From: Cyanodermella asteris
Lineage: Eukaryota > Ascomycota > Lecanoromycetes > Ostropales > Stictidaceae
Length of the DNA stretch: 64,000 nt
Assembly (NCBI GenBank): GCA_900618795.1
Contig: UYJD01000002.1
Coordinates: 2,604,802-2,668,801, forward strand
Direction: 5' to 3'
The position numbers were made by a program, and so were the translations under genes. This document shows, piece after piece, positions 19,475-31,113 of this stretch. Each line of letters opens with the position of its first letter. Position 1 is the stretch's first letter. Below the pieces are notes generated by a model. The model was not told where the DNA came from. It worked only from the letters and a program-made list of their open reading frames with translations, and searched no databases.

Positions 19475-21808
19475 TCACAGCGCATTCATGTTGAAAATGT
19501 CGTTGGTGTTGATATCACCAGGGAAGTCGTTCAAATTGCCGTTCAACAGCCAAGTGGTCGGATCGAAAACATCATTCGAAAATAGATCACCCCATCCACG
19601 ATCCGCAGGAATGGGAGTCGGGCTCCGCCGAATATTGCTAACCGAAGCAGGAGGAGCAAGCGTCGTGTTTCCACCCGAAGAGAAACCGAAGCCCTGGCCA
19701 GAGAGCCCCGACTCATCGACATCGGTTTTGGTGGTCGCGTTCAGTGCGGCGTTGCGTGCGTCTTCGTTGCTCTCGACATGTCGGAGCTCTTTCCAGCGCC
19801 AGACCGAGTCGTGGATCAGACTCATGCTCATTCTGCTGCGCACTTTAAGCGAGAGGGAGCCGTCGATTGTGTCGCTGACGGGTTGCCGGCCGTTGCCGTT
19901 TACCTGCCAGAGTTGAGCTAGGACTTCGCCCAGGCGTGATGGTAGGTCGTTGCTCATGACGCCCATGGTTCGGACATTATCGACGACTTGGCCGAACAGC
20001 AGACGACCATGTTCACGATCGATGTACGTGGCATACCAACTGTTGAGAAGCTTGAGGAAGATGAAGCCTGATGCAAGTAGCATTTGGAAGATGTAGTTGG
20101 TGCCATAGACAATGATAGGTCCCGTGAGCGATGTTGGCGAGGTGATGTTGACGGCCGCACTGGCGAACTCGCATGTGCTGTTCCACAACTTGTCGAGGTT
20201 TTTGATGTACATATCCTTGCCGATCACTGATGGCGAATCGAAGAGCACCGAGAGATGATAGTGTAAGCGCGCGGCGAGGAGATACAAGCGGTTGATGGAG
20301 TTCGCTGAGCCCATTTCGAGCTCGAGCCGTGCAAGCGTGTCATCCAGCGACTTGACCATTTCCTTCTTGTACTCCGGGCTCGCTATGCCCAGAGGATCCA
20401 TCATCCAACCATACATAGCTTTGGACACTTCGTTCGCCCACATCTCGATTTTAAGTCTGAACTTAACATCCTCAGGGAGACTAAAGCTGACCTCCTTGCC
20501 TTCACCCATGGTCAGGGTCCAGTCGTACATACTATTCGCGGGCAGGCCGTAGCCCGTCGACACGCGCTGGGCGACGATGTTGCAGGCTGCCCAGGTGTAG
20601 TACCGGTCGCGAAGTTCGTCGGCACGAAGCTCGAGCTTGTAGCGGTTAAAGTCCTGGGCGTGCGACGGACGGTGGAGACCAATCTGCTTCGCGAGTTGCA
20701 CCATGATACCGCACAACATGGGAGTGGGGTCGGCATCGGAGGAGCTGACAGGCAAAGGCCATGTGCAAATGGTTGCGAGAGCCTTGACAACAAGATAGTG
20801 CTGCTTCACATCGGAGATGGTCGACCATAGCATCTTGCGAAGCGGCTCGTCCAGTTGCAAGAGGTGGTCAGGACGGGGATACTTGCGCATTGCTGTGGCC
20901 ATGATGACCCAGAACAGGAGAGGGCATTCCTGGTGGAAAAAGGCATGGCCACGGTTCTGGTTCATCAGCGGAAGAAATGGATGGTAGTAGGTGAAGAAAG
21001 TGTTGAACAGCGATTCGACTTCGTCCACCCCGATGGTAAAAGTACCGAGTGTGTATGCTGTGCGATTGCTGGGTCCTGGACTGCCCTGATTCCGCAAATC
21101 CATCATGGTGCCTGCGACGTCGCCGAGCTCGATCATGTCTTTCACAGCAGACTTGCGCCGGGGCACTGCGCGTCTTGAGTCGCCGCTGGTGAACGGCACC
21201 GACAAATGTGTCGAACTTCCGGAGAGCAGTTGCGACGCAGATGCACCCTGCTGGAGAGCCAGGATTTGCTGTCGGAGCCGGTTGTTCTCCATCTCCGCAT
21301 TCGACAGCTGCTGGTGTAGGTTCGAGTTCTCTTGTTCCATCTCCGCATTCTTCTTCCTCTTGCCCACTCGCTTGAAATTTGCGCTGATGCGACACTCGAT
21401 GTTTTGCTTCTGGCAGCGATCGCACGGTCGCCATGGTTCCTGTATGACATTGCACTTGAGCTTTTGTTGCCGACACTCGTTACATGCCCGTTTCACCCCA
21501 ATCCGTGACTCTTGACCCCCAGCCCAATTGTTGCCGGACGGGCTGCCATCGCCCTGCTCCGGGCCCGAGTCGTCCTCATCGTAGCCATCGTGAGGGCGCT
21601 TGTTCCCGATGGCGAACTGGTTGCCCGTCGAAGTGGGCCGGTGGTGCGACTTTGTGGTGGCGCTACTAGTAGGGGAATGGAGGGGGTCCTCGTTTTTCAC
21701 GGCGACGGACTGGAGTCCAGCGACGCCGTAGTGAGCGCCGGCGGTAGCATGCAAGTGCTGCTGGCTTGCATCTGCATGACCGGGCGCGGACGTACGTGAT
21801 GGCAGCAT
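19475..21808 (-). CDS. Zn(II)2Cys6 transcription factor, Leu3/War1-like
   Basis: 777 residues from the ATG at 21808; the open frame continues upstream without another ATG, so an upstream exon is possible. Residues about 107-142 form a binuclear zinc cluster with spacing C-X2-C-X6-C-X9-C-X2-C-X6-C and the text ACNECRQQKLKC, followed by a basic FKRVGKRKKN linker and a heptad coiled coil that would mediate dimerisation. A fungal-specific transcription-factor middle homology region follows (YYHPFLPLMN, LLFWVIMATA, IMVQLAKQIGLHRP). The linker and cluster resemble the Leu3/War1 branch of these regulators, known from yeast leucine biosynthesis and weak-acid stress; the actual regulon cannot be inferred from position. 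It is nuclear. No partner gene lies nearby. Confidence 0.88.
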   Translation of the reverse strand: MLPSRTSAPGHADASQQHLHATAGAHYGVAGLQSVAVKNEDPLHSPTSSATTKSHHRPTSTGNQFAIGNKRPHDGYDEDDSGPEQGDGSPSGNNWAGGQESRIGVKRACNECRQQKLKCNVIQEPWRPCDRCQKQNIECRISANFKRVGKRKKNAEMEQENSNLHQQLSNAEMENNRLRQQILALQQGASASQLLSGSSTHLSVPFTSGDSRRAVPRRKSAVKDMIELGDVAGTMMDLRNQGSPGPSNRTAYTLGTFTIGVDEVESLFNTFFTYYHPFLPLMNQNRGHAFFHQECPLLFWVIMATAMRKYPRPDHLLQLDEPLRKMLWSTISDVKQHYLVVKALATICTWPLPVSSSDADPTPMLCGIMVQLAKQIGLHRPSHAQDFNRYKLELRADELRDRYYTWAACNIVAQRVSTGYGLPANSMYDWTLTMGEGKEVSFSLPEDVKFRLKIEMWANEVSKAMYGWMMDPLGIASPEYKKEMVKSLDDTLARLELEMGSANSINRLYLLAARLHYHLSVLFDSPSVIGKDMYIKNLDKLWNSTCEFASAAVNITSPTSLTGPIIVYGTNYIFQMLLASGFIFLKLLNSWYATYIDREHGRLLFGQVVDNVRTMGVMSNDLPSRLGEVLAQLWQVNGNGRQPVSDTIDGSLSLKVRSRMSMSLIHDSVWRWKELRHVESNEDARNAALNATTKTDVDESGLSGQGFGFSSGGNTTLAPPASVSNIRRSPTPIPADRGWGDLFSNDVFDPTTWLLNGNLNDFPGDINTNDIFNMNAL

Positions 21809-24800
21809 ACCTTGGTCTTGAGTGCTTGCCTCTCCGTAGTCGCAAGCCGATGTCGGGTGTCGCAAGCGGATGTGTGCGGCGAAATCTTGTCCAGCGTCAG
21901 CGTGGGAAGGAATGCATGGCGGGGGGGATTGCTGGGGAGCTAACAGCCTGTGACCTGTTGACCTTCACCAGACTCTCCGCTAGCCAAAAGTCTCGACCCC
22001 AGTAACACAGCAACCCAAAAGGGCCGATCGTGGGCCCGATCGAGCTGCTCAAGTCTCGCTTCACCCGTCAGCACTTGGATCTGCAGCCACAGGCGGTGGC
22101 GGTGCGCCGTGATCCGATCGACCAATGATGGCTCACAAACGAACCTCTGCTGATGATATACTCCAACGACTGCCCTGTACTCGATACCTACGCTGGTGGT
22201 GAGAGTTGAATTGTTGCTGGATCGCTCTGGGGAGACCGTCTTTGTTGTGGATGCACTGTCGGAACTTGGCGACTTCGCAGACTGAGGAAGACCAAAATAT
22301 ACTTGTTGGAGCGAGGCATATGATAACTTCGTTGACTCAAACGGTTCACTCACAATAGCGCGGAGTCGGACAGGAATAGAAATCACAGCCATGTCACAGG
22401 CAAGGACAGCTAGCCAATCGCAGAGCCCGGAAGCAGGTCCATTGGACGGCGTTGAAGTGCTTCGCAGAATGGTCATGAGCTCGGCCAGCTCAGGCGTATC
22501 AAACAAGACCCTTGGAGCATGCTTCCAGAACTCTGTTGCCTGGAAGCAGAAGACAAGCAAGCCTGCGAAGCCGCTGATTGTCAACTCACAACGCACGCCT
22601 CAGCCATTCATTGATTCATGGAGATGAAAGTCCAAGCCACGTAGGTTGGAGCAAACAATCGAGGAGACCGAGGGACCGAGCAGCCTCAACGTCTGATTGG
22701 TCTTCACTGGCTGGTTTCAGGTGCAAAGTACTCACGGCGCCGCCAGCGAAGTATCTCGCTTGCGTACGAGCGACTATTTCGGGAAGAAGTCATTCGCACA
22801 AACCCCACGTGCAAGGCCTGGTGATGATGTGCTAAGCATTGTCGAATCTTGTTTGCCACCGTCAATGGTGTGTCGTGGAATACCGGAGATGACGGCCGTG
22901 GATGGGTTGGAGGTACGAGAGCCTTTGTGTAACGTTGGGCCTGGTGTGCTATGCTATCATGCCTGAAGGTTGAGGTTAAGGGCGGATCGGCGCGGTAAAG
23001 TTCCGTGCTGTCCTCAGTTCCTATTGAGGACTCAGGCTCGACTTTGGTGGCTGTTTGTCGTGGTTCAGTGCCTCCATCTCCGTCAGTGTCTTTTGCCTGG
23101 GTTTCGAATATTGCTGAGATGTCATGCACTCGTCTCTGGCTTTCTGGCTTGTTCGTTGACGATGTTGATGATGTGGGCGTTCATGAGCGTTTGGGCAAGA
23201 GATGGCCTTTGGTCTCGTCAAGCACAGTCCAAGTGGCACGTCAACACTGGCTCAGGCGTCAGTATACCTTCACTCCGCCGGTGCGGGAGACACGACATCG
23301 CCAGGACAAGCTCTCAGGCACACCGGGCCAATATTGACGTGCAAAGACCGATCTGCCAGACCGTCATCTACACCCATGGCCTTGAGCCAGACCTTGAGAT
23401 CTTGTTTCCGGTTACTTGAGACGCGGAGAGTCGCAGCGACAACAAAGAAGGCGGCGGAAGCCAGCTTCTGGGAAGTTGTTATATTATGGCAACGAGGCCG
23501 TGTGAGTCCCGCTATGGCAGTCAAGGGTCCAACGTGGGCAGCGGAGCGGCGTGGAGAATGTGTTGCTCACCATTGTGAGTCGTGGACGAGCACCATCACG
23601 GAGTCATGCGGAGCTCATCATGGGGCTTGGAGATATTTGAGTTGGTTTTTATACGTTTGACATACGATCTATTCGAGAATATAAGAGCGCATTGGTCGTT
23701 CATTTGTCGTCGGAGAAGAAGTGGATTCTCAGGTTGCCCGTGGTGTGAGATGACTGGAGGCTAGCAAATGGAAGTTGACCGCACAAAGTACTGATAATGA
23801 TATGAATCTGGACTTCGGAAAGCGTTGAAAGGGAGATGAAAGCGACAGGTGTGGGTGGCAGTGCCCTTAGTGGCGTTGAAGCAAGATACGCAGCTCGTGT
23901 CCTGAGTGGCGTGCACACGTTGTTCCAAGCAGGACCAGTTTTCCGTGGATGTTGTTTGAACGTGACTTGAATCAATGATGAGATGTACGAAAGGTTGCCG
24001 GGAATCGGCTGTCATGTTTTCTTGTGACAAAAAAAGAGGCGAAAAAACTGAAGATTCCAAAATTGAACTTACCACTAGCGCAGTATATCGATCAATGCCT
24101 GCTGTTTTGAAGATGATCGGGAGATGAATCAAGTTGAAAGATACAGCCGTGATCTCAACATCATTTGTTGCAGTCCATGGCGTGAAAAGTTGCAGACACG
24201 GTGGCGCAAAACCTTGCTCTGAATCATATTGGGCTGGCACACAGCGAAAACCGACATTGGGCGCTGGATGCATCACCGACTGTTGTGCAGGTTTGCATCG
24301 AGAAGCTCAGCTGATGGCCTCAGTTGACTCCAGTTGGTCCAGCGGCCTGTGCCCACCTAAGAGCACCCTCCGTTCTTTCTTTTCCTCGCCGAGCCAAGTC
24401 AGGCCCAACGCCAGAACAGCCTGTCAGAAGATGTTGCACATTTCTTCGTCAAACCTACCGACTTTGCAATTTTCTCATAGAACTGAGGCATGCTGTTAAA
24501 AGATCATCTACACGAATACTTCCGTACCTAGGCTGAGAGAAATATTGGGTCGCATCCGACGCTCAGGTGGTGAACAAGTGTCTGCGCAACGACTTTTTGG
24601 AGTTGCTTCTCTCAGCCCGCAGGGGATCGACTAACCAGAGAAGGAAAACGCAGAAAAGCTTACACAGCATCGAGAAACTGGTCCGAACTGGCGACGAAGC
24701 TCGCATGGATCGCGGTACCAGACTTGGATCTAGTCTCCACACGTGCGTGTGCTGCTCGCGGGGATGACGCCTTGGGCTGATGTTGGCAGGGAACAGCTTG

Positions 24801-25457
24801 GAGTGAGCGTCCATCGCCCGGGCGCTACTGATTGTCTCAACAGCCTTGGACACCTCCCCGGTTGTTGGGCCGTAGACGATAATCTCTCCTCTCCTGCGCG
24901 TCGTAGATGGGTAGATTGAAACCTCCACTCCAGCTTCGAGTTCACATCTGCGATTAAGCTCAGCTCGACAGAGTTCTTCAACTGCGTCATTTGCTTGGCG
25001 CCCACATCAGCTCAGCTCAGCTGTCGCGCCTGCAAAGCCAACAACTCGAAAACACCAAATCAGCTCAACCAAGCAGCATCTCCTGCTTCGTTGGACGGAG
25101 CAAAACACCAGCTGTCCCTTCGCCAGACATCATCCCACCCGGCACAGCCATTGCAGCAATACGCAATCATCTCTTCACGGTCAGCATCCGCAGCCTCCGT
25201 CGATCCTGTTCTCCACCACTGGCGCTATCCGTCCTTGGTTCGTGAGGCGGAGGGCCAGACCTGTGCCCTGCCTGCATTGCACTCTGCTGCCGCCTATCAC
25301 CTTGCCATGCTTTATCCTCACTTCCGCTAATTCAGACGCTCATTCTATCCTCACGCTCCCTAGACACTTCTACCCACATCCTTTCGTCCATCTCAATTGA
25401 TTGTGGTTCCGCCCTTCCTCCACCCTGTGAGCGGCGCGCTCTTCTGCCGTCAGCATC
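21809..25457. other. 3.6-kb stretch without a confident gene
   Basis: Contains several medium open frames but none with a recognised domain: minus 22596-21940 (218 codons from a GTG), minus 23129-22704, minus 23524-23270 and plus 23202-23660. The right end (about 24,990-25,457) is CT-rich, carries a triple CAGCT repeat near 25,008-25,023, and is probably the tricalbin promoter and leader. Confidence 0.45.
21940..22596 (-). CDS. Weak candidate open frame, hypothetical
   Basis: A 218-codon frame that opens with GTG; an in-frame TGA lies just upstream, so an ATG would have to come from an unseen exon. Text such as the VCEPSLVDRITAHRHRLWL segment looks protein-like, but no family is recognised and a frame of this length can arise by chance in a window this size. 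It may be a non-coding leader of the regulator or a degraded gene. Confidence 0.15.
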   Translation of the reverse strand: MRCELTISGFAGLLVFCFQATEFWKHAPRVLFDTPELAELMTILRSTSTPSNGPASGLCDWLAVLACDMAVISIPVRLRAIVSEPFESTKLSYASLQQVYFGLPQSAKSPSSDSASTTKTVSPERSSNNSTLTTSVGIEYRAVVGVYHQQRFVCEPSLVDRITAHRHRLWLQIQVLTGEARLEQLDRAHDRPFWVAVLLGSRLLASGESGEGQQVTGC

Positions 25458-28400
25458 ATGTTCCACCGCCATACCGCCGATCACGACAAGGAGGACAAGC
25501 AGGAAGCCGCGATTCAGGCTGCACAGGATCCCACATCCGGTACAACTGGCTCCGACGCATCCAAGACAATAATTGAAGAGAGCCGGAAAGCCGGCGTAGC
25601 AGCGTACGAGTTCGATCCCAACGCAACGCCCGAGCAGAAAGCTGCCAGAGCTGGTGCTGTAAGTCGCCGCAGACTTTGACGATGCTTTCCTGGAACCTAC
25701 TGACGACTTTGATAGGATGTCGCTCCTGATTTCCACCACAAGCGGAAGCCCGTCGCCCTTGGAGTTGTGAGCGACTTGAACGGAGGAGGACCCAAGTACG
25801 ATCTACCCACACCAACTACTGCTAACGCTTTGCAAACTCCGACTACGCCTGGCTCGCCCACGACCACCGTCAATGGCACCCTCGAGCAAATTGAAGAGGA
25901 GGAGTACCGCACAAAGACCGGATGGGCACCACGATTTGGCTCCGGCAAGGCTCCCGACGACGATCCCAACGAATCTTTGATCGATCGCACCACCTGGCTC
26001 GAAGAGAAGCTGAGCGAGCAGTTCTACGGCGATTGGTATCACAACGCCGCTGTCATCATCTTTGCCTGTCTTACCAGCTGGGTCATTGCGGTGCTTGGTG
26101 GTGGTCTCGGCTGGGTGATACTAGTCATGGCCGGTTGCGGTACATACTACAGAACGAGCATTCGGAGGGTACGGCGCAATTTTCGTGACGATGTCCACAG
26201 GGAGATGCAAATACGCAGAATTGAAAATGACACGGAAAGCTTGGAGTGGATCAACAGCTTTCTTGTCAAGTTTTGGCCAATCTACCAGCCGGTTCTGGCC
26301 AAGACGATCATCAACGCAGTTGATCAGGTTCTTAGTTCGACAACCCCGGCTTTCCTTGACAGTCTGCGATTGTCAAAGTTCACTCTCGGAACCAAGCCCC
26401 CAAGACTCGAGCATGTCAAGACATATCCCAAGATGGAGGACGACATTGTGGTCATGGACTGGAAGTTCAGCTTTACACCCAATGACACTCTCGACATGAC
26501 AGCGCGTCAGCTCAAGGACAAGGTAAACCCCAAGGTCGTGCTCGAAATCCGAATCGGAAAGGGCATGATCAGCAAGGGAATGGATGTTGTTGTCGAAGAC
26601 TTTGCCTTCAGCGGCATTGCTCGTGTGAAGGTCAAGTTGCAGATTCCGTTTCCACACATCGAGAAGGTCGAGTTCTGTTTCCTCGAGAAACCAGACATCG
26701 ACTACGTCTGCAAACCTCTGGGCGGCGACCACTTCGGATTCGACATCAACTTCATTCCTGGACTCGAGGGCTTCATCAAAGAGCAGATCCACGGCAACAT
26801 GGGACCGATAATGTACGCTCCGAATGTTTTCCCCATCGAAATTGCGAAGATGTTGGCCGGAAACGCTGTTGACCAGGCGATTGGCGTCGTCGCTGTAACT
26901 CTGCACGGCGCTCAGGGCCTCAAGAACCCCGACACCGGCACTCCCGACCCGTACACCATCCTTGCAATCAACAGTCGCGAAGAGCTCGGCCGCTCAAAGA
27001 CGATCAAGAACAACGGCAACCCAAGGTGGAACGAGACCAAATACCTTATCATTACCTCGCTCACAGACACCTTGACCATGCAAGTATGGGACTACAACGA
27101 GTATCGGAAAGACAAAGAGCTTGGTGTCGCTTCGTTCGCCTTCGAGCGCCTTGAAGAGTTCACCGAGCACGAGAACCTACAGCTGGAAATCGTGAACAAC
27201 GGAAAACCTCGCGGCATCCTCCAATGCGACGTCCGTTTCTTTCCCATCTTGACAGCCCAAAAACGCGAGGACGGCACCGAAGAACCTATTCCAGAATCGA
27301 ACACTGGTATTGCACGACTGACGATTGACCAAGCCAAAGAACTCGACTCGTCAATCAGCTTGGTCGGACGGCTATCGCCATATGCTATTTTGCTTCTCAA
27401 CAATCAAGAGATTCATCGCACTCGCGAATACAAGCGCACCAATGAGCCGGTGTTCGACGATGGCTCGCGGGAATTCCTTGTCACAGACCGCAAGAATGCC
27501 CGGGTTGGCCTGATTTTGAAGGACGAGCGGGATCTCAGCACGAATCCGCAAATCGGTGCCTTCCAGATGAAATTTGACGACATGATGCGCATGATGGAGC
27601 ATGGCAAAGATTGGTTCAACTTGTCGGGTGTGAAGTCGGGTCGCGTTCATTTGAAGCTCGAATGGAAGCCGATCGCGCTTCGTGGAGTTCAGGGAAGCAC
27701 AGGCGGATACGTCAACCCTGTCGGTGTCATGCGATTGCACTTCAAGTCAGCCAAAGACCTCAAGAATGTCGAGACAATGGGCAAGTCTGATCCATACGTT
27801 CGCGTATTGGTGCAGGGCGTCGAAAAAGCCAAGACCGTCACCATTCGCAACAACCTCAATCCTGACTGGGACGAGGTTCTGTATGTGCCAGTGCACTCTC
27901 CGCGTGAGCAACTCACCCTCGAGTGCATGGACTACCAGACCGTGGGCAAAGACCGCAGCCTTGGCTACATCGAACTCTCGCTCCACGACTACATTCGCGA
28001 GAATGACGACGGTGAGTACATCACGCATGATACCAGGCAGCTACAGTCTGTTCCATTGCGCATGCTTCGAGGCGGCAACAAGGGCACTCTTAACTTCACC
28101 GCATCTTTCTTCCCAACCGTTGCTGTCGTCGATCCTGACGAGGAGGAAGCCGAGCGACGGGAAATTGAAGAGGCAGAGAAGAGCGGTAGGCCACGTGCTG
28201 TTAGCCGGGCGGACAGTCGCACTCACAGTAGAACTGTGAGCAAGGCCAGCAGCATCAACACTACCGCAGAGAAACGTCTTAGCGCGATCAGCCTTAACTC
28301 CCGCAAGAGCCAAGAGAACATCAACGGTCGAAAGAGCTTGGAACAGTCTGTACTTCTCAAGGAGGCGGACAAGGCAGGCAAACCCGACATTGCTGCGGAA

Positions 28401-30146
28401 AATGCTCTCGCAAAGAGTGAAGCAGACAACGAAGCTGGCCGGGTTCCCGAGGTGCCAAAGATCCGTCTCACACCCGACAACCTTCCCTCCTACAACGCCG
28501 GTATCATAGTTTTCAGGCTCATCAGCGCCGACTTGTCACGTACCAATGTTCACCTGCAAGTGCTCATGGACGACTATGTCTTCCCAGCATTCTATTCGTC
28601 CAAAGCAAAATCGACTCACCACGAGTTTGGTGAAACCGGCGATGCAGTGGTTCGCGAACTTGATATGTCACGGATAACGCTCCGTTTGATGGAACGCACC
28701 GACCGAAAGGGCGAATCTGGAGACGAAGATCATGTCATTGCCAAACTCGGCGGTGACACTCTGACCGTACTCCAGAGCTGCCTTTACGAGCCCCGTGAGC
28801 TCGTGCTCAAGGGCAATGACAACACCACCAGTAAGGTTCGCGTTTCCATGAAATACTTGCCTGTCCACATGAAACTCGACGCCAGTGAGAGCATGAACAA
28901 CATGGGAACATTGCGAGTTGATGTGCTCGACGCCGCCGAGCTGCCTGCTGCAGATCGCAACGGGTTTAGTGATCCGTACTGCAAGTTTGAGCTCAACGGC
29001 GACACCGTGTACAAGACCAAGGTACAGAAAAAGACATTGCACCCCGCTTGGAACGAATTTTTCGAGACGCCGATCACATCACGGACAGCTGCGAAGTTCG
29101 TCGTCAACTGCTACGACTGGGATTTTGGTGACAAAGCGGACTTCCTTGGCAAGGCTACAATCGACTTGACGCAGCTCAACCCGATGGAGGCGAGCGAAGT
29201 CACTATCCCCCTCGATGGTCAGAGTGGCGTTATACGTTTGAGACTTCTGTTCAAGAGTACATATGTTACACGCTCACGGCAAGGCAGCAGCACATTCTCC
29301 GGAACGATCGGCCCCGCTGGAAAGATCATTGGCGCACCGGTGAAAGGTGTCGGCAAGATAGGAAGCATGGGCATCAGAGGAGCAACATTCCTTGGGAGCA
29401 AGATCAGGAGCAACAGTGGACGCCATGCCACGAATGCTAGTACCAACAGTGATGCTACGCTAAGAGGCTCGGATAGCTTGTCGACGGTAGAAGACAAATC
29501 AGTACCGACGATCGAGCATCCTGGACAGGAAGAAGATCCACTCCAGCCGTCCAAGACAGTCTCTACAACGGCTGATGGAAACAGCACGAATGGCTCGCCG
29601 TCGCTCCCAGCTTTTGCGCCCTTACTACATTCGCGATCTGCGTCCATGGCAAGCCAGAATCGCGTTCCAGCAACTCCTGGTGAAGGTCGCGGCGAATCGG
29701 GCTTTGCTACAGTTACCGTAGTCTCAGCCTCTGGATACCCTGCTGGAACAAAGCTTCAGGTATCCGTCAAGCCGGCCGGCAGGCACCACATTATCAAGAC
29801 CAAAGCAGTCAAGGCCCCATCAGGCGAGGCCACCTTTTCCGAGGATGCAACAGCAAGACTTCAATGTGGCGCAGACCAACAATTTCAGATCAAAGTCGTC
29901 AACGACAAGATTTTTGGCGACGATGACCTCGGTGACGCGCTCTTCTTCGTTGATGACTCTGGCAGCGGAAGCGAACGAACAATCCAGGTCGGCAACGGGC
30001 AGGTCGTCATCCGCAGCAACTTTGCAGCCAGCTTTGCCGATAGAGCAGGCGACGAGAGCCCCATACAGCAGAAACGCAAGAGCCTGTTGAGCAGAGGACG
30101 GGATCGGGCAAGTGTGAGCGTCAGCCGTGAGGGAACGCCGTCATAG
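25458..30146 (+). CDS. Tricalbin (extended-synaptotagmin), ER-plasma membrane tether
   Basis: Two exons, 25458-25658 and 25716-30146, encode 1543 residues; the 57-nt intron has a GTAAGT donor and CTGAC branch site. Residues about 174-212 form a hydrophobic ER-membrane hairpin. About 238-450 is the SMP lipid-transfer domain. C2 domains follow at about 456-560, 596-696, 736-832 and 1129-1232; a divergent one lies near 989-1095 and a C2-like module near 1396-1510. The third and fifth keep SDPY-type calcium-loop motifs (MGKSDPYV, NGFSDPYC), while the second and fourth are degenerate. Tricalbins (Tcb1-3) anchor cortical ER to the plasma membrane and transfer lipids in response to calcium. Two Ser-rich charged linkers and a basic tail complete the protein. 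The length matches the family. Confidence 0.95.
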
Positions 30147-31113
30147 GCGGACGGTCGTCGAGTAACGCGAATTGACAGCTTGGATGGCCCACCGCAACCA
30201 CCGCCATCGTACAGAGCGTCGATGGATAGCAGATCTCGCCCACGCGTTGGAGGCGAGCTTGGTGGCAGATTCCGTACTCGTTCACGAAGTACTACCAACG
30301 CTCCTGGTGGCTTGCTACGTTATCGAAGGGAGAATTTTCTGCGGAGGGAATACGTTTTGGGTCCCAGCAATCCGCGCTGGTCTAGGTGACGGAATGAAAA
30401 TTGGCAACGAAACAGCCAGAACAGGCTCGGCAGAGCCGCGCGTGGAGCTGCGATGCAACGGGTCTTGTGGTGTGTATGAAAAGTTTCTTGGAGTCTATTC
30501 TCGTCTATTTGGCGTTTCGTTCGCGCATACTTCACGGCAAGCGTATGTGCGCATGGAATTGAGCTTTCCTTGATATGAATACTGGAGCAGGCATTGCTGG
30601 ACAGGTTTCGGCTCGACGGCTGCCAGGCAGGACTAGCCATAGATCGATCTCGTTTCTACACTTATTACCCTTACCAATGTTGCTTGCTTTGACCTGCTTG
30701 CTTTGACCTGCTGAATTCCGCGCAAGACCTTGTTCACTTTGGATTCATCCTCGACCTCACCTGACATTTCGACTTCCTGAGTTCTACGAAGCGCTTCATT
30801 TGGCTTATATCTGAAATAACGTGCACATAAGTGCGATTGCCTTGTTAATTCACAAGCCTGTTTCAGTATCATCTCACTTTCATCCCTGCATATGCGTGAC
30901 ATGACTCGCCCAGATAAGCCAAACGCAAACCACGCAGCCATATGAGACCGTGGACTGTAACCTGCTCACTCATCCTCCTCGTCAAAGCAGCTCGGCGCAC
31001 CCATCGATCCCGAAGTCGTCGGCGATCCGGTTGATGCACCGAACCCTGCTCCAGAATCGTGTAGCAAACAAAACCAAGCAGTTTATCCGAAGTCGGATTC
31101 TGCCCTGACATCA
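30147..31113. other. Intergenic; contains a 14-bp tandem duplication
   Basis: Same-direction spacer between tricalbin and the acidic protein. Near 30681-30708 a 14-bp unit (TGCTTGCTTTGACC) is repeated twice head to tail. Small open frames such as 30172-30573 show no domain. Confidence 0.5.

Noticed and set aside
23202-23660. 152-codon plus-strand ATG frame
   Set aside because: No domain, atypical composition, and an equally plausible frame on the other strand; not enough to call a gene.
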